Positions 10,163 to 18,908 of a stretch of 64,000 bases of DNA are shown here, one piece after another. Position numbers and translations under genes: made by a program. Under the pieces are notes generated by a model. It was given only the letters and a program-made list of their open reading frames with translations. It searched no databases and was not told the origin of the DNA. Source of the DNA: Stutzerimonas xanthomarina DSM 18231 (lineage in GTDB: Bacteria; Pseudomonadota; Gammaproteobacteria; Pseudomonadales; Pseudomonadaceae); contig NZ_FQXA01000003.1 in assembly GCF_900129835.1 (NCBI RefSeq), positions 434,001-498,000 of the forward strand, in the 5' to 3' direction. Positions within the stretch are counted from its first letter, which is position 1. Each line of letters begins with the position of its first letter.

Positions 10163-11311
10163 TCAACCCACACATGCCTTGACGACACGTGCCAGCGCTT
10201 GCGCGCGTGGGTCCATCAGAACATATGGGCCTAATGTATTGGTGACATAGCCGAAGGCAACATCGCGCTGGGGATCGGCAAAACCGATGCAGCCACCGGC
10301 CCCCGGGTGGCCGAAGGCCCCCGGCCCCATTCCGAAGGTGGCGTTCTTCACATCCGGCTGGTCCAGCCAGCAGCCCAGCCCGAAACGAGTGCGGGTCAGC
10401 AGCGTGCGATCTTCACCGATGCAGTGCTCGCGCGTCATCTCGTCCAGCAGCGCGTGATCGAGTAGTTCCCCTCGCAACAAGCCATCATAGAACCCTGCCA
10501 GAGACCGTGCATTGCCATGCCCGTTGGCGGCGGGCTGGGTCATTCGACGCCACTCCGGCTTATTCGCACTGTTCATGATCGACGGTGGATTGGTGAAGGC
10601 ACGAGCGGTGAGTGACTGCGGCTCGCTCATCAAGGCTTTTAAGACCCGTTGGGCGGCCGCGTCGCCTAAGTTGTTTTTTTGCCGCGTCAGATAGCCGACC
10701 CGGTCGAACTCGCTGTCGGCCAAACCGATATGAAAATCCAGATTCAAGGGTCGAGCAGTGCGCGCGACTATCGCTTCGCCCGGCTCACGCCCATCGGCGC
10801 GACGGATCAACTCACCAAGCAGCCAGCCATAGGTAATCGCCGCATAACCATGACCATCACCGGGCGTCCACCAAGGTGTTTCGGCTGCGAGCGCTGCAGT
10901 CATCGTGTCCCAATCGTACAAAGCCTCCGGCGGCAGTGGCTGGCGAACAGCCGGCAGCCCAGCTTGATGACTGAGTAGCTGGCGTAGCGTAATGCCCTGT
11001 TTGCTGTTGGCGCCAAATTCCGGCCAAACCCGGGCGACCGGATCATCCAACTGCAGTTTGCCCTCTGCGACTAGCTGCAAGGCAGCTACCGCTGTGAACG
11101 TTTTAGTGCAGGAAAATAGATTGACCAGCGTGTCGCTTTGCCAGGCCTGCTCACCGGCGTTATCCGCGACACCGGCCCAGAGATCGACGACAGTTTCGCC
11201 ACCAACCTTCACGCAGACAGCTGCGCCACGCTGTTGGGTTTGCGCGAATAGATCGCTGAATGCTTCCCGGACAGCCTCGAAACGAAGATCGAAATACCCC
11301 TGAATCTGCAC
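10163..11311 (-). CDS. Serine hydrolase of the beta-lactamase/EstB family
   Basis: A 382-residue protein of the class C beta-lactamase-like esterase family. The catalytic S-x-x-K motif is visible as SCTKTF near residue 88, and a Tyr-containing second motif occurs near residue 166 (TYGWLLG). There is no signal peptide, so it is probably a cytoplasmic esterase rather than an antibiotic-hydrolysing enzyme. The substrate is unknown. Confidence 0.85.
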   Translation of the reverse strand: MQIQGYFDLRFEAVREAFSDLFAQTQQRGAAVCVKVGGETVVDLWAGVADNAGEQAWQSDTLVNLFSCTKTFTAVAALQLVAEGKLQLDDPVARVWPEFGANSKQGITLRQLLSHQAGLPAVRQPLPPEALYDWDTMTAALAAETPWWTPGDGHGYAAITYGWLLGELIRRADGREPGEAIVARTARPLNLDFHIGLADSEFDRVGYLTRQKNNLGDAAAQRVLKALMSEPQSLTARAFTNPPSIMNSANKPEWRRMTQPAANGHGNARSLAGFYDGLLRGELLDHALLDEMTREHCIGEDRTLLTRTRFGLGCWLDQPDVKNATFGMGPGAFGHPGAGGCIGFADPQRDVAFGYVTNTLGPYVLMDPRAQALARVVKACVG

Positions 11312-11452
11312 CTTTGCGCTCCTTATCAGGCTTATGGGTTCAGCGCATTGTTCCAGTCACATCGAATCAAGCAAACAGATTCGAGTTCAGCAGAGCGGCA
11401 ATCAGTTACTTGAATAACGGTTCATGCTGACCACGAGACGGCCGACATGTCG

Positions 11453-13597
11453 CTAACCGATCTCACGACGGAACGGCGGCAACGCATTAAGAATGGCTTT
11501 TCCATAGCGCTGCGTGACGACCCGGCGATCAAGCAGCGTGATAGTGCCTCGGTCCTCCTCGGTACGCAGCAGCCTGCCGCAGGCCTGGACGAGGCGCAAC
11601 GAAGCATCAGGGACGGCGATTTCCATGAACGGATTGCCGCCGCGCGCCTCGATCCACTCGGCCAATGCCGCCTCGACCGGGTCATCGGGCACTGCAAACG
11701 GAATCTTGGCAATCACCACGTGTTCACAATAGGCGCCAGGAAGATCGACACCTTCCGCAAAACTGGCAAGCCCGAAGAGCACGCTCTTTTCACCATCATC
11801 CACGCGTGCCTTGTGCTTGTTGAGCGTTTCCTGCTTGGACAGATTGCCCTGGATGAGCACTCGCCGGCGCCAGTCACGCGCCAGCCCGTCGAACACATCC
11901 TGCATCTGCTTGCGTGATGAAAAAAGCACCAGCGTGCCGCGCGAAGCCTCCACCAACGCTGGTAGATCCCGCACTATCGCGGCTGTATGCCCAGCTGCAT
12001 CACGCGGATCGGCCTTGAGATCGGGCACCCTTAGCACACCGGCATCCGCGTGATGGAACGGGCTCGGCACCACTGCGGTAACAGCACAACGCGGCAACCC
12101 GGCGCGCATGCGATAGCGATCAAAACTGTTCAGCGCCGTGAGCGTAGCCGAAGTCACCAGCGCGCCGTAGCAGACGTTCCACAGATTACGGCGCAACGTC
12201 TCGGCAGCCAGTATCGGGCTGGCGTTGACCTCGATATCGAACAGCGCGCCGCCTTCGGCTAATGTCAGCCAGCGCGCCATGGGCGGACTGTCCTCTGGAT
12301 CATCAGCGGTGAAAGCCGTCCACAGTTCCCAGTTGCCCTGCGCACGCGTCAACAGACTGCCGAATAGCGGATACCACTCTTCGGCCTGATGGCTGGCGAT
12401 GCCGACACCCGCTTCGCCGTCCATCGCTTCTTTGAGCAACTCGGTCAGCCGCGTGAACAGATCATTTAGCTTGGCGAAGCCCTTTTTCAGCTCAATACCC
12501 AGCTCGATCAGATGCTCCGGCACCAGGCCACCGACGAAACGATGGCGAGGCCGTTCGCGGCCCTCCATGTCTTCGCCAGCTCGGAAATCAGCCAACTGCT
12601 CACAAGCGCTGAACATGAACTGCTGCTGGCTGCGCAGGTCCCGTGCAATCTCAGGGACCGCCTCGATCAACCGACCGAGATCGCCCGGCAACGGATGCTG
12701 GGCGAGCAATTTGGTCAGGTTTTTTTCGACTTGGGCAAGCCACTCGGCAGTGGAACGCAGACGGGTAAAATGAGCGAAGTGTCCGATCGCCTTGTCCGGC
12801 AGATGATGGCCTTCGTCAAAGACATAAAGCGTATCGCGTGGGTCGGGTAGCACCGCCCCACCACCCAGGGCAAGATCAGCAAGCACCATGTCATGGTTGG
12901 TGACGATGACGTCGACCTTCGTCATGCCTTCGCGCGCTTTGTAGAAGGCGCACTGCTGGAAGTTGGGGCAATGACGGCCGGTGCACTGACTGTGATCGGT
13001 GGTCAGGCGCGCCCAGTCGGGGTCGGCCAGCTCTTCAGGCCAAGTGTCACGATCACCATCCCAGCGGTTGCCTGCCAGCTTCTCGATCATGCTTCCGAAG
13101 AGCTTCTCGCTACGCTCGTCCACATCGATGTGAAAGCCCTCTTCTTCAAACAGCTGGGCGGTTGCGCTCTGCGCATGGCCTTCCTGCAGCAGCGCGTCGA
13201 GTTTGGACAGGCATAAATAACGACCGCGCCCCTTGGCCAGGGCAAAGGAAAAGCTCAGCCCGCTGTTGCGCATCAGATCCGGCAGATCCTTGTGCACGAT
13301 CTGCTCCTGCAACGCGACCGTCGCCGTTGCGATTACCAGGCGCTTGCCCGCCGCTTTGGCCGTCGGAATGGCAGCCAGGCTATAGGCGACCGTCTTGCCG
13401 GTGCCGGTGCCGGCCTCGACCGCGACGATAGCAGGCTCTCCATCTCTGCGCCCCTCGTCGTCGGCTTTTATCGCACCGAGTACTTTCGCCACTTCGGCAA
13501 TCATCAAACGCTGGCCATAACGGGGTTTGAGGGCTTTGGCTTCTAGAAACTGGGAGTAGGCGCCCTGGATCTGGGACTTGAGTTCAGTGCTGAGCAT
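11453..13597 (-). CDS. dinG: ATP-dependent DNA helicase DinG
   Basis: A 714-residue XPD-like superfamily 2 helicase. Walker A EAGTGTGKT lies at residues 61-69, a DEGH box in YVFDEGHHLPD near residue 255, and an iron-sulfur cluster cysteine set between them (CTGRHCPNFQQC). The family unwinds R-loops and forked DNA 5' to 3' and is damage-inducible in E. coli. The length matches pseudomonad DinG. Confidence 0.95.
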   Translation of the reverse strand: MLSTELKSQIQGAYSQFLEAKALKPRYGQRLMIAEVAKVLGAIKADDEGRRDGEPAIVAVEAGTGTGKTVAYSLAAIPTAKAAGKRLVIATATVALQEQIVHKDLPDLMRNSGLSFSFALAKGRGRYLCLSKLDALLQEGHAQSATAQLFEEEGFHIDVDERSEKLFGSMIEKLAGNRWDGDRDTWPEELADPDWARLTTDHSQCTGRHCPNFQQCAFYKAREGMTKVDVIVTNHDMVLADLALGGGAVLPDPRDTLYVFDEGHHLPDKAIGHFAHFTRLRSTAEWLAQVEKNLTKLLAQHPLPGDLGRLIEAVPEIARDLRSQQQFMFSACEQLADFRAGEDMEGRERPRHRFVGGLVPEHLIELGIELKKGFAKLNDLFTRLTELLKEAMDGEAGVGIASHQAEEWYPLFGSLLTRAQGNWELWTAFTADDPEDSPPMARWLTLAEGGALFDIEVNASPILAAETLRRNLWNVCYGALVTSATLTALNSFDRYRMRAGLPRCAVTAVVPSPFHHADAGVLRVPDLKADPRDAAGHTAAIVRDLPALVEASRGTLVLFSSRKQMQDVFDGLARDWRRRVLIQGNLSKQETLNKHKARVDDGEKSVLFGLASFAEGVDLPGAYCEHVVIAKIPFAVPDDPVEAALAEWIEARGGNPFMEIAVPDASLRLVQACGRLLRTEEDRGTITLLDRRVVTQRYGKAILNALPPFRREIG

Positions 13598-13683
13598 GGG
13601 CGCGGATGCTGTATATATTTTCAGTATTTCTGCAGGGTGGCTATGATAACGCGCGTTTCCTCAACCGCCACCGGAGATTTCCC

Positions 13684-14148
13684 ATGACCGCATTCGCCGC
13701 GCTCTATTCACTTCATGTATTGGCCGCAGTGATCTGGGTGGGAGGCATGTTCTTCGCCTGGATGGTGCTGCGCCCTGCCGCTGTTTCCCAGCTGCAGGCA
13801 CCAGAGCGGCTGAAACTCTGGGCAGAAGTTTTTCGCCAGTTCTTCAACTGGGTCTGGGTCACGATAGTGGTGTTGCCGATCAGCGGTATCGGGATGTGGC
13901 ACATGCGCTTCGATGGGCTGGAGGCTGCGCCCCGCTACGTGCACATCATGAGTGGTGTGTTTCTGGTCATGCTCGCCCTGTTCCTACGCATCCAGCTGCT
14001 GCAGCTACCAGAGCTCAAGCGCGCAATCGCTGATGAGAAATGGCAGGAAGGTGGCGCGGTACTGGGAAGAATCCGCCGGCTGGTCGGCATCAACTTACTC
14101 TTGGGCCTGGCTGTGGTGGCGCTGGCGAGTGCACGCCCACTGTTCTGA
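13684..14148 (+). CDS. CopD-like integral membrane protein
   Basis: A 154-residue protein starting at the ATG at 13684, with GGAG upstream. Four hydrophobic segments are visible; the N-terminus LYSLHVLAAVIWVGGMFFAW carries the conserved His and WVGG of the CopD/YchF-like copper-resistance membrane family. Members in pseudomonads are usually annotated as CopD family proteins; a role in copper or haem handling is only suggested. It is convergent with the OmpA-like gene downstream. Confidence 0.85.
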   Translation: MTAFAALYSLHVLAAVIWVGGMFFAWMVLRPAAVSQLQAPERLKLWAEVFRQFFNWVWVTIVVLPISGIGMWHMRFDGLEAAPRYVHIMSGVFLVMLALFLRIQLLQLPELKRAIADEKWQEGGAVLGRIRRLVGINLLLGLAVVALASARPLF

Positions 14149-14170
14149 TTTCAATTCAGTTGGAGCACAC

Positions 14171-14285
14171 AAAAACCGGGTATCAAACGGCGGATGAACA
14201 TAACGACCGCCGGCCAGGCTGCATCGACGCAGCCCGACCTTTTCATCGCGATATGTTCGCTCAGCCTAGGCGCACCCGGCTTTTG
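14171..14285. other. Multi-stem intergenic region, probable terminators
   Basis: Between two convergent genes several inverted repeats nest: an outer pair ACCGGGT/ACCCGG with A and T runs at the two ends, CGGCGG/CCGCCG, a perfect GGCTGC-6 nt-GCAGCC hairpin (14217-14234) and GCGA-5 nt-TCGC (14248-14260). The simplest reading is terminators for both genes; a structured RNA is possible. Confidence 0.4.
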
Positions 14286-14296
14286 CATAGCTTTCG

Positions 14297-14935
14297 TTAC
14301 GGACGCGCTTCGACCGAAGCCTCAACACGACGGTTGATGGCTCGACCCTGATCAGTCGAGTTATCAGCGACCGGACGTGACTCACCGTAACCCACCGCCT
14401 CTAGACGGTCGGCTTCGACACCGTAGCGGTTAACCAAGGCATCGCGAACGGCCTGGGCACGTTGCGTAGACAGACGCTGGTTATAGGCATCGGTACCAAT
14501 AGAGTCGGTGTGGCCCTCTACAGTCGTCGAGGTCTGGTCGTACTGCTTCATGAAGTCAGCAAGCACTTCGATATCATCGTAGGCGTCCTCACGGACGGTA
14601 GCTTTGTCAAAGTCGAATTTTACGTCCAGCTCAACCCGTACCGCTTCCAGCACTGGCTCGGGCTCCGGTTCTGCCATCGGCGCAGGTTCAACCGTTTCAA
14701 CAACGGCAACCGTCTCCTGCTCGGTCCCATTGGCCCAGCAGTAGGCTGCGGCCATGCCGCCGCCGATCAATGCGCCGTAGCCTGTATAGGTGCTGCTTTC
14801 TATCGCGCCCAGCGCGGCACCGGTTACGCCGCCGACGGCCGCACAACTGGGCCAATCCTGCTTCTGCACCCCTGCACAGCCGGCCAGAAAGGTGGTCATC
14901 ACAATCACGGGTACTGCTGTCCGTAAGCTAGTCAT
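14297..14935 (-). CDS. OmpA-family lipoprotein with glycine zipper
   Basis: A 212-residue protein with a lipoprotein signal (FLAGC at residues 16-20), a Gly/Ala-rich zipper (residues ~33-70), a Pro/Glu-rich linker and a C-terminal OmpA-like domain (VEGHTDSIGTDAYNQRLS, NRRVEASV). It should sit in the outer membrane and bind peptidoglycan. It is the second OmpA-type lipoprotein in the window, unlike the one near 9.4-10.0 kb in having the zipper segment. Confidence 0.92.
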   Translation of the reverse strand: MTSLRTAVPVIVMTTFLAGCAGVQKQDWPSCAAVGGVTGAALGAIESSTYTGYGALIGGGMAAAYCWANGTEQETVAVVETVEPAPMAEPEPEPVLEAVRVELDVKFDFDKATVREDAYDDIEVLADFMKQYDQTSTTVEGHTDSIGTDAYNQRLSTQRAQAVRDALVNRYGVEADRLEAVGYGESRPVADNSTDQGRAINRRVEASVEARP

Positions 14936-15109
14936 CGTTAAAGCCTCCTAATGTGGGATCGGCCAGAGCGTTATGCGCTATAGCATAAGCGGCTCCAGTT
15001 ATATCGAGACTAGGACGGCAGACGCCAGCGCGCTAGTCTTTATACTTTTACAGACCCTGCGGGTTGCAATGTCCGCATTCCGCTACGCCTGATATCGAGG
15101 AATCCCGGC

Positions 15110-15607
15110 TTGACCGCATCCCGTTCATCGCAGACGCCGCAGCAAGCTCTGGCCGCGCTGTTAGAACAACACCGTCCAGCCCGATTGCTGCATGTCGGCC
15201 GGAGCGAACTGCCGGCAATCGACGCATTCAGCCGCAGCCATGAGCACTGCCAGATTGATCGCGCACCAGCCGGCACACTGCCTGCAGCGCTCGCCGCCCG
15301 CCGCTACGATATGGCCGTGATCGCAGACTGTCTGGAGCATCTTTCGAAGCCTGACGGCCTGCAGTTACTCGGCGGCATTCGCAATCTCAATACCAGCCGC
15401 TTGGCGGTTTTGGTCGACCTGAATGCTTCAGACTGGCAGGCAACTGACTTCTACGCCCTGGCATTACAGGTCGGCGCACGTTTCGAACGAGACAGCCAAA
15501 CGGTAACCCTCTTCACCTACGACCTGCTTGATTACAAGCAGGTTCCAGACTGGCTCAACGCCAAGTACTGGGCCAATCCACAAATGTTCGGCAAATACTG
15601 GTGGTAA
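15110..15607 (+). CDS. Conserved protein, DUF6231-like, methyltransferase-like fold
   Basis: A 165-residue cytoplasmic protein. The apparent start is TTG at 15110 with GAGGAA upstream; no better ATG is in frame. The arrangement (ARLLHVGRSELP, then YDMAVIADCLEHLSKPDG) resembles a Rossmann-type SAM methyltransferase with a degenerate glycine loop. I recall pseudomonad proteins of this type under DUF6231; the match is from memory. Seven bases separate it from the following YchJ-like gene, so the two probably form an operon. Confidence 0.7.
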   Translation: MTASRSSQTPQQALAALLEQHRPARLLHVGRSELPAIDAFSRSHEHCQIDRAPAGTLPAALAARRYDMAVIADCLEHLSKPDGLQLLGGIRNLNTSRLAVLVDLNASDWQATDFYALALQVGARFERDSQTVTLFTYDLLDYKQVPDWLNAKYWANPQMFGKYWW

Positions 15608-15613
15608 TCGGAG

Positions 15614-16099
15614 ATGACTGACGATCAGAAGACGGACGCCAATTGCCCCTGTGGCAGTGGCAATTCCTACGCCGAATGTTGCGGCCGGTATCATCAAGGG
15701 TTATCCGCACCCAGCGCGGAACGGCTGATGCGTTCGCGATACAGTGCCTACGTCGTCGGGGCCATCGATTACCTACAAGCAACTACTCTGCCGGCCCAGC
15801 AGCACGCTCTGGACCTGCAGTCCATGAGGGAGTGGAGCGCGAACAGCACATGGTTGGGTCTGGAGGTCGAGGAAAGCCAGGTGCTTGGCGGACGGCCGGA
15901 ACATGCGCTGGTCAGCTTCACCGCCCGCTGGCATGACGGGGCTGGAGCGCACGCTCAACATGAACGCTCAGCGTTCGTTCAGCACGACGAACGCTGGTAC
16001 TTCATCGATCCCACTGTCCCGCTGAAGGCCGGTCGCAACGACCCCTGTCCGTGCGGCAGCGGCCAAAAGTACAAGAAGTGCTGCGCCATCTACCTCTAA
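15614..16099 (+). CDS. YchJ-family protein with two SEC-C zinc motifs
   Basis: A 161-residue protein with a SEC-C metal-binding motif at each end ([14 protein letters not shown] near residue 11 and [13 protein letters not shown] at residues 145-157) around an NTF2-like YchJ core ([13 protein letters not shown]). SEC-C motifs bind zinc and in SecA contact SecB and ribosomes; the role of YchJ proteins is unknown. It follows the DUF6231-like gene closely. Confidence 0.9.
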   Translation: MTDDQKTDANCPCGSGNSYAECCGRYHQGLSAPSAERLMRSRYSAYVVGAIDYLQATTLPAQQHALDLQSMREWSANSTWLGLEVEESQVLGGRPEHALVSFTARWHDGAGAHAQHERSAFVQHDERWYFIDPTVPLKAGRNDPCPCGSGQKYKKCCAIYL

Positions 16100-16108
16100 A
16101 CAGCGAGC

Positions 16109-16142
16109 AAAAAAAAACCGGCTGACGCGATGCGCAGCCGGC
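16109..16142 (-). terminator. Rho-independent terminator of fpr
   Basis: On the minus strand a GC-rich hairpin with the arms AGCCGGCTG and CAGCCGGT is followed by a run of nine T (the A-run at 16109-16117 on the plus strand). It lies just beyond the fpr stop and is well formed. Confidence 0.85.
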
Positions 16143-16163
16143 TCAATGGGTGTCAACAACCAA

Positions 16164-16940
16164 TCATTTCTCTACGAATGCTCGCTCGATCAGGTAGTGG
16201 CCTGGGTCGCCCATCCGCGGCGATGCCTTGAGACCAAAGCTGTCGAGGACTTCGCTGGTTTCAGCCAGCATACTCGGGCTGCCACAGATCATCGCGCGGT
16301 CGTCTTCCGGGTTGATCGGTGGCAGGCCGATATCAGCAAACAACCTGCCGCTGCGCATCAGATCAGTCAAACGACCCTGATTTTCGAAAGGTTCGCGCGT
16401 AACGGTGGGGTAGTAGATCAGCTTCTCTTTCAAGGCTTCGCCGAAGAACTCGTTCTGCGGCAGGTGCTCAGTGATGAATTCACGGTAGGCAACTTCATTC
16501 ACGTAACGAACCCCGTGTACCAGGATGACTTTCTCGAAGCGCTCGTAGGTCTCGGGATCCTGGATCACGCTCATGAAAGGCGCCAGACCGGTTCCCGTGC
16601 TCAAAAGGTACAGATGCTTGGCGGGTAACAAGTCGTCCAGCACCAGCGTGCCAGTCGGCTTGCGACTGACCATCAACGAATCACCTTCCCTGAGGTGCTG
16701 CAGGCGAGACGTCAGCGGACCATCCGGAACCTTGATGCTGAAGAACTCCAAGTGCTCTTCATAATTCGGGCTTGCGATGCTGTAGGCACGCATCAGGGGT
16801 CGCCCTTCCACCTCGAGTCCGATCATCACGAACTGGCCATTTTCAAAGCGCAGCCCCGGATTGCGGGTGGTTTTGAAACTGAACAGCGTGTCGTTCCAGT
16901 GATGCACACTGAGGACTCGCTCAACGTTCAGGTTGCTCAT
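16164..16940 (-). CDS. fpr: Ferredoxin--NADP+ reductase
   Basis: A 258-residue FAD enzyme that moves electrons between NADPH and ferredoxin or flavodoxin. FAD-binding RAYSIASP is near residue 50, the NADP-binding STGTGLAPF near residue 115, and the C-terminus ends in VEK as usual for the bacterial subclass. In pseudomonads fpr is induced by superoxide and iron conditions by the divergent LysR regulator FinR; the same divergent arrangement is seen here. Confidence 0.95.
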   Translation of the reverse strand: MSNLNVERVLSVHHWNDTLFSFKTTRNPGLRFENGQFVMIGLEVEGRPLMRAYSIASPNYEEHLEFFSIKVPDGPLTSRLQHLREGDSLMVSRKPTGTLVLDDLLPAKHLYLLSTGTGLAPFMSVIQDPETYERFEKVILVHGVRYVNEVAYREFITEHLPQNEFFGEALKEKLIYYPTVTREPFENQGRLTDLMRSGRLFADIGLPPINPEDDRAMICGSPSMLAETSEVLDSFGLKASPRMGDPGHYLIERAFVEK

Positions 16941-17000
16941 GTAGTGCTCCCTCTAGCGCGTGTGGCGCGTCAATATTGCTGGCAGTTTACCGGGCCGGCT

Positions 17001-17038
17001 AATATCCGCTAAGCGAATATTAACGATATATGTTATCG
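17001..17038. promoter_or_regulatory. Probable FinR operator(s) between fpr and finR
   Basis: A 21-bp near-perfect palindrome spans 17001-17021: arms AATATCCGCT and AGCGAATATT around a central A, with one mismatch. A second dyad CGATA-5 nt-TATCG lies at 17024-17038. The AT-rich interrupted palindromes sit in the divergent promoter region where a LysR-type regulator is expected to bind. Binding is inferred. Confidence 0.65.
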
Positions 17039-17049
17039 GTTATATAGAT

Positions 17050-17976
17050 ATGCATTTCACACTCCGTCAGCTGCAAGTGTTCGTCGCGTTCGCGCGGCAT
17101 GAAAGTGTCTCGCGCGCTGCCGAAAGCCTCGCCCTGTCCCAGTCGGCGACCAGCACGTCACTGGCTGAACTGGAGCGCCAGTCGGGCTGCCAGCTGTTCG
17201 ACCGTGCGGGCAAAAGACTGTGGCTGAACGCACTGGGCCACCAATTGTTACCGCAGGCAGTAGGCTTGCTCGACCAGGCCAAAGCGATCGAGGACCTGCT
17301 GGCTGGCAAAACGGGCTTTGGTTCGCTGAGCGTGGGCGCCACTCTGACGATTGGCAACTACCTCGCCACCCTTCTGATCGGCAGTTTTATGCAGCGGCAT
17401 CCTGAATGCAGAGTGAAGCTCCACGTCCAAAACACTGCGCATATTGTCCAGCAGGTTGCGCAACATGAACTTGATCTAGGTCTGATCGAAGGCGACTGTC
17501 AGCATCCGGAGATTGAGGTATTACCCTGGGTCGAAGATGAACTGGTGGTGTTTTGCGCGCCCCAGCACGCCTTGGCCGAACACACCGAGGTGAGCCTTGA
17601 TCAGCTCGCGCGCGAAGCCTGGATTCTCCGCGAACAAGGCTCCGGTACTCGCCTGACCTTCGACCATGCCATGCGCCATCATCCTGCCAAGCTAAACATT
17701 CGGCTCGAACTGGAGCATACCGAGGCGATCAAACGAGCCGTCGAGTCCGGGCTGGGGATTGGCTGCATTTCACGACTGGCGTTGCGCGATGCATTCCGCC
17801 GCGGCAGCTTGGTCGCTCTGGAAACACCCGAGCTGGACCTAGCTCGCCAGTTCTATTTCATCTGGCACTCGTTGAAATACCAGACGGCCGCGATGCGTGA
17901 GTTCATCGAGCAATGCCGAGCACTGACGGCCGGCGTCCGACGGAGCGACGAGATTGTGCTGCCGGCGATTGCCTAG
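17050..17976 (+). CDS. finR: LysR-family regulator, FinR-like
   Basis: A 308-residue LysR-type activator, starting at the ATG at 17050 (MHFTLRQLQVFVAF) because the winged HTH of this family begins at the extreme N-terminus; a longer reading would add 30 non-homologous residues across the operator. HTH residues ~1-60 (RAAESLALSQSATSTSLAEL) and a periplasmic-binding-like effector domain follow. Divergent to fpr, which it probably activates. The symbol rests on this synteny. Confidence 0.85.
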   Translation: MHFTLRQLQVFVAFARHESVSRAAESLALSQSATSTSLAELERQSGCQLFDRAGKRLWLNALGHQLLPQAVGLLDQAKAIEDLLAGKTGFGSLSVGATLTIGNYLATLLIGSFMQRHPECRVKLHVQNTAHIVQQVAQHELDLGLIEGDCQHPEIEVLPWVEDELVVFCAPQHALAEHTEVSLDQLAREAWILREQGSGTRLTFDHAMRHHPAKLNIRLELEHTEAIKRAVESGLGIGCISRLALRDAFRRGSLVALETPELDLARQFYFIWHSLKYQTAAMREFIEQCRALTAGVRRSDEIVLPAIA

Positions 17977-18024
17977 AACTTGGGCTGTTCGAGGTTAACG
18001 AGGCATCAACAAACGAAACGGATA

Positions 18025-18675
18025 TCAGGTGCTGGGAATTGAACCCATTTGCTGCAACAGCAGTGCTGCCTGGGTTCGGGTGCGAACACCCAGCTTGCGG
18101 AAGATTGCAGTCACATGCGCCTTGATGGTCGCCTCGGAAACGCTGAGCTCATAGGCGATCTGCTTGTTCAAAAGGCCGTCGCATACCATGGTCAACACGC
18201 GAAACTGCTGGGGCGTAAGGCTCGCGAGCCCTTCGCTGGCGGCCTTGGCTTCAGCGCTGACATGCGCCACATCGTCGATGTTGCTAGGCCACCAGACGTC
18301 GCCATCAAGCACGACCCGCACTGCCTGCTGGATCGTCTCGAGTGAACTGGATTTGGGAATGAAACCACTCGCACCAAACTCACGCGAACGGGCAACAACC
18401 GCAGCGTCTTCCTGAGCGGAGATCATGACCACGGGCAGTTGGGGATACTGACCGCGGAGCAGCACGAGCCCGGAGAATCCATAAGCGCCGGGCATATTGA
18501 GGTCCAGCAAGACCAGGTCCCAGTCGGAGGTTCGGGTCAGCTGGGCTTCAAGCTCGGCAATGCTAGCCGCCTCGGAAAGCCGCACGCCATCGCCCAGACC
18601 AAGCGTTAACGCTTGCTGCAGGGCGCTGCGAAACAGCGGATGATCATCGGCGATAAGGATTTCGTAAGCAGCCAT
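18025..18675 (-). CDS. erdR: LuxR-family response regulator, ErdR-like
   Basis: A 216-residue NarL/FixJ-type regulator. The receiver domain has the acidic pair at D10/D11 and the phosphoacceptor D58 (LVLLDLNMPG); a C-terminal LuxR HTH follows (LTPQQFRVLTMVCDGLLNKQ, then VSEATIKAHVTAIFRKLGV). In P. aeruginosa the protein at this syntenic position, ErdR, controls ethanol/acetate metabolism. No sensor kinase is adjacent. The symbol is a syntenic inference. Confidence 0.78.
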   Translation of the reverse strand: MAAYEILIADDHPLFRSALQQALTLGLGDGVRLSEAASIAELEAQLTRTSDWDLVLLDLNMPGAYGFSGLVLLRGQYPQLPVVMISAQEDAAVVARSREFGASGFIPKSSSLETIQQAVRVVLDGDVWWPSNIDDVAHVSAEAKAASEGLASLTPQQFRVLTMVCDGLLNKQIAYELSVSEATIKAHVTAIFRKLGVRTRTQAALLLQQMGSIPST

Positions 18676-18908
18676 GGCGGACCTATAGTTTTTATTGGCG
18701 CTTCACCTGCCTGAGCCGGGTGTTGACCATCAGGACGGCGAGAACCCGCAATATGCTCGAGAGTGACCGCGGTGATGATATCGCGCCACCACACGAAATT
18801 CGATCATCGTTCCGCATTTAATCAGCCGGTTGCCGCGCCGAACGGCGAAGCGGTAGCAAAGCGCATCGGTTTGATGCAAAGTTCGCGGTTTTCCGCACGA
18901 GCTCAAAC

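Noticed and set aside
16960..17049. Longer start for the LysR-type regulator
   Set aside because: It would place the operator palindromes inside the coding region and add residues before the N-terminal HTH.
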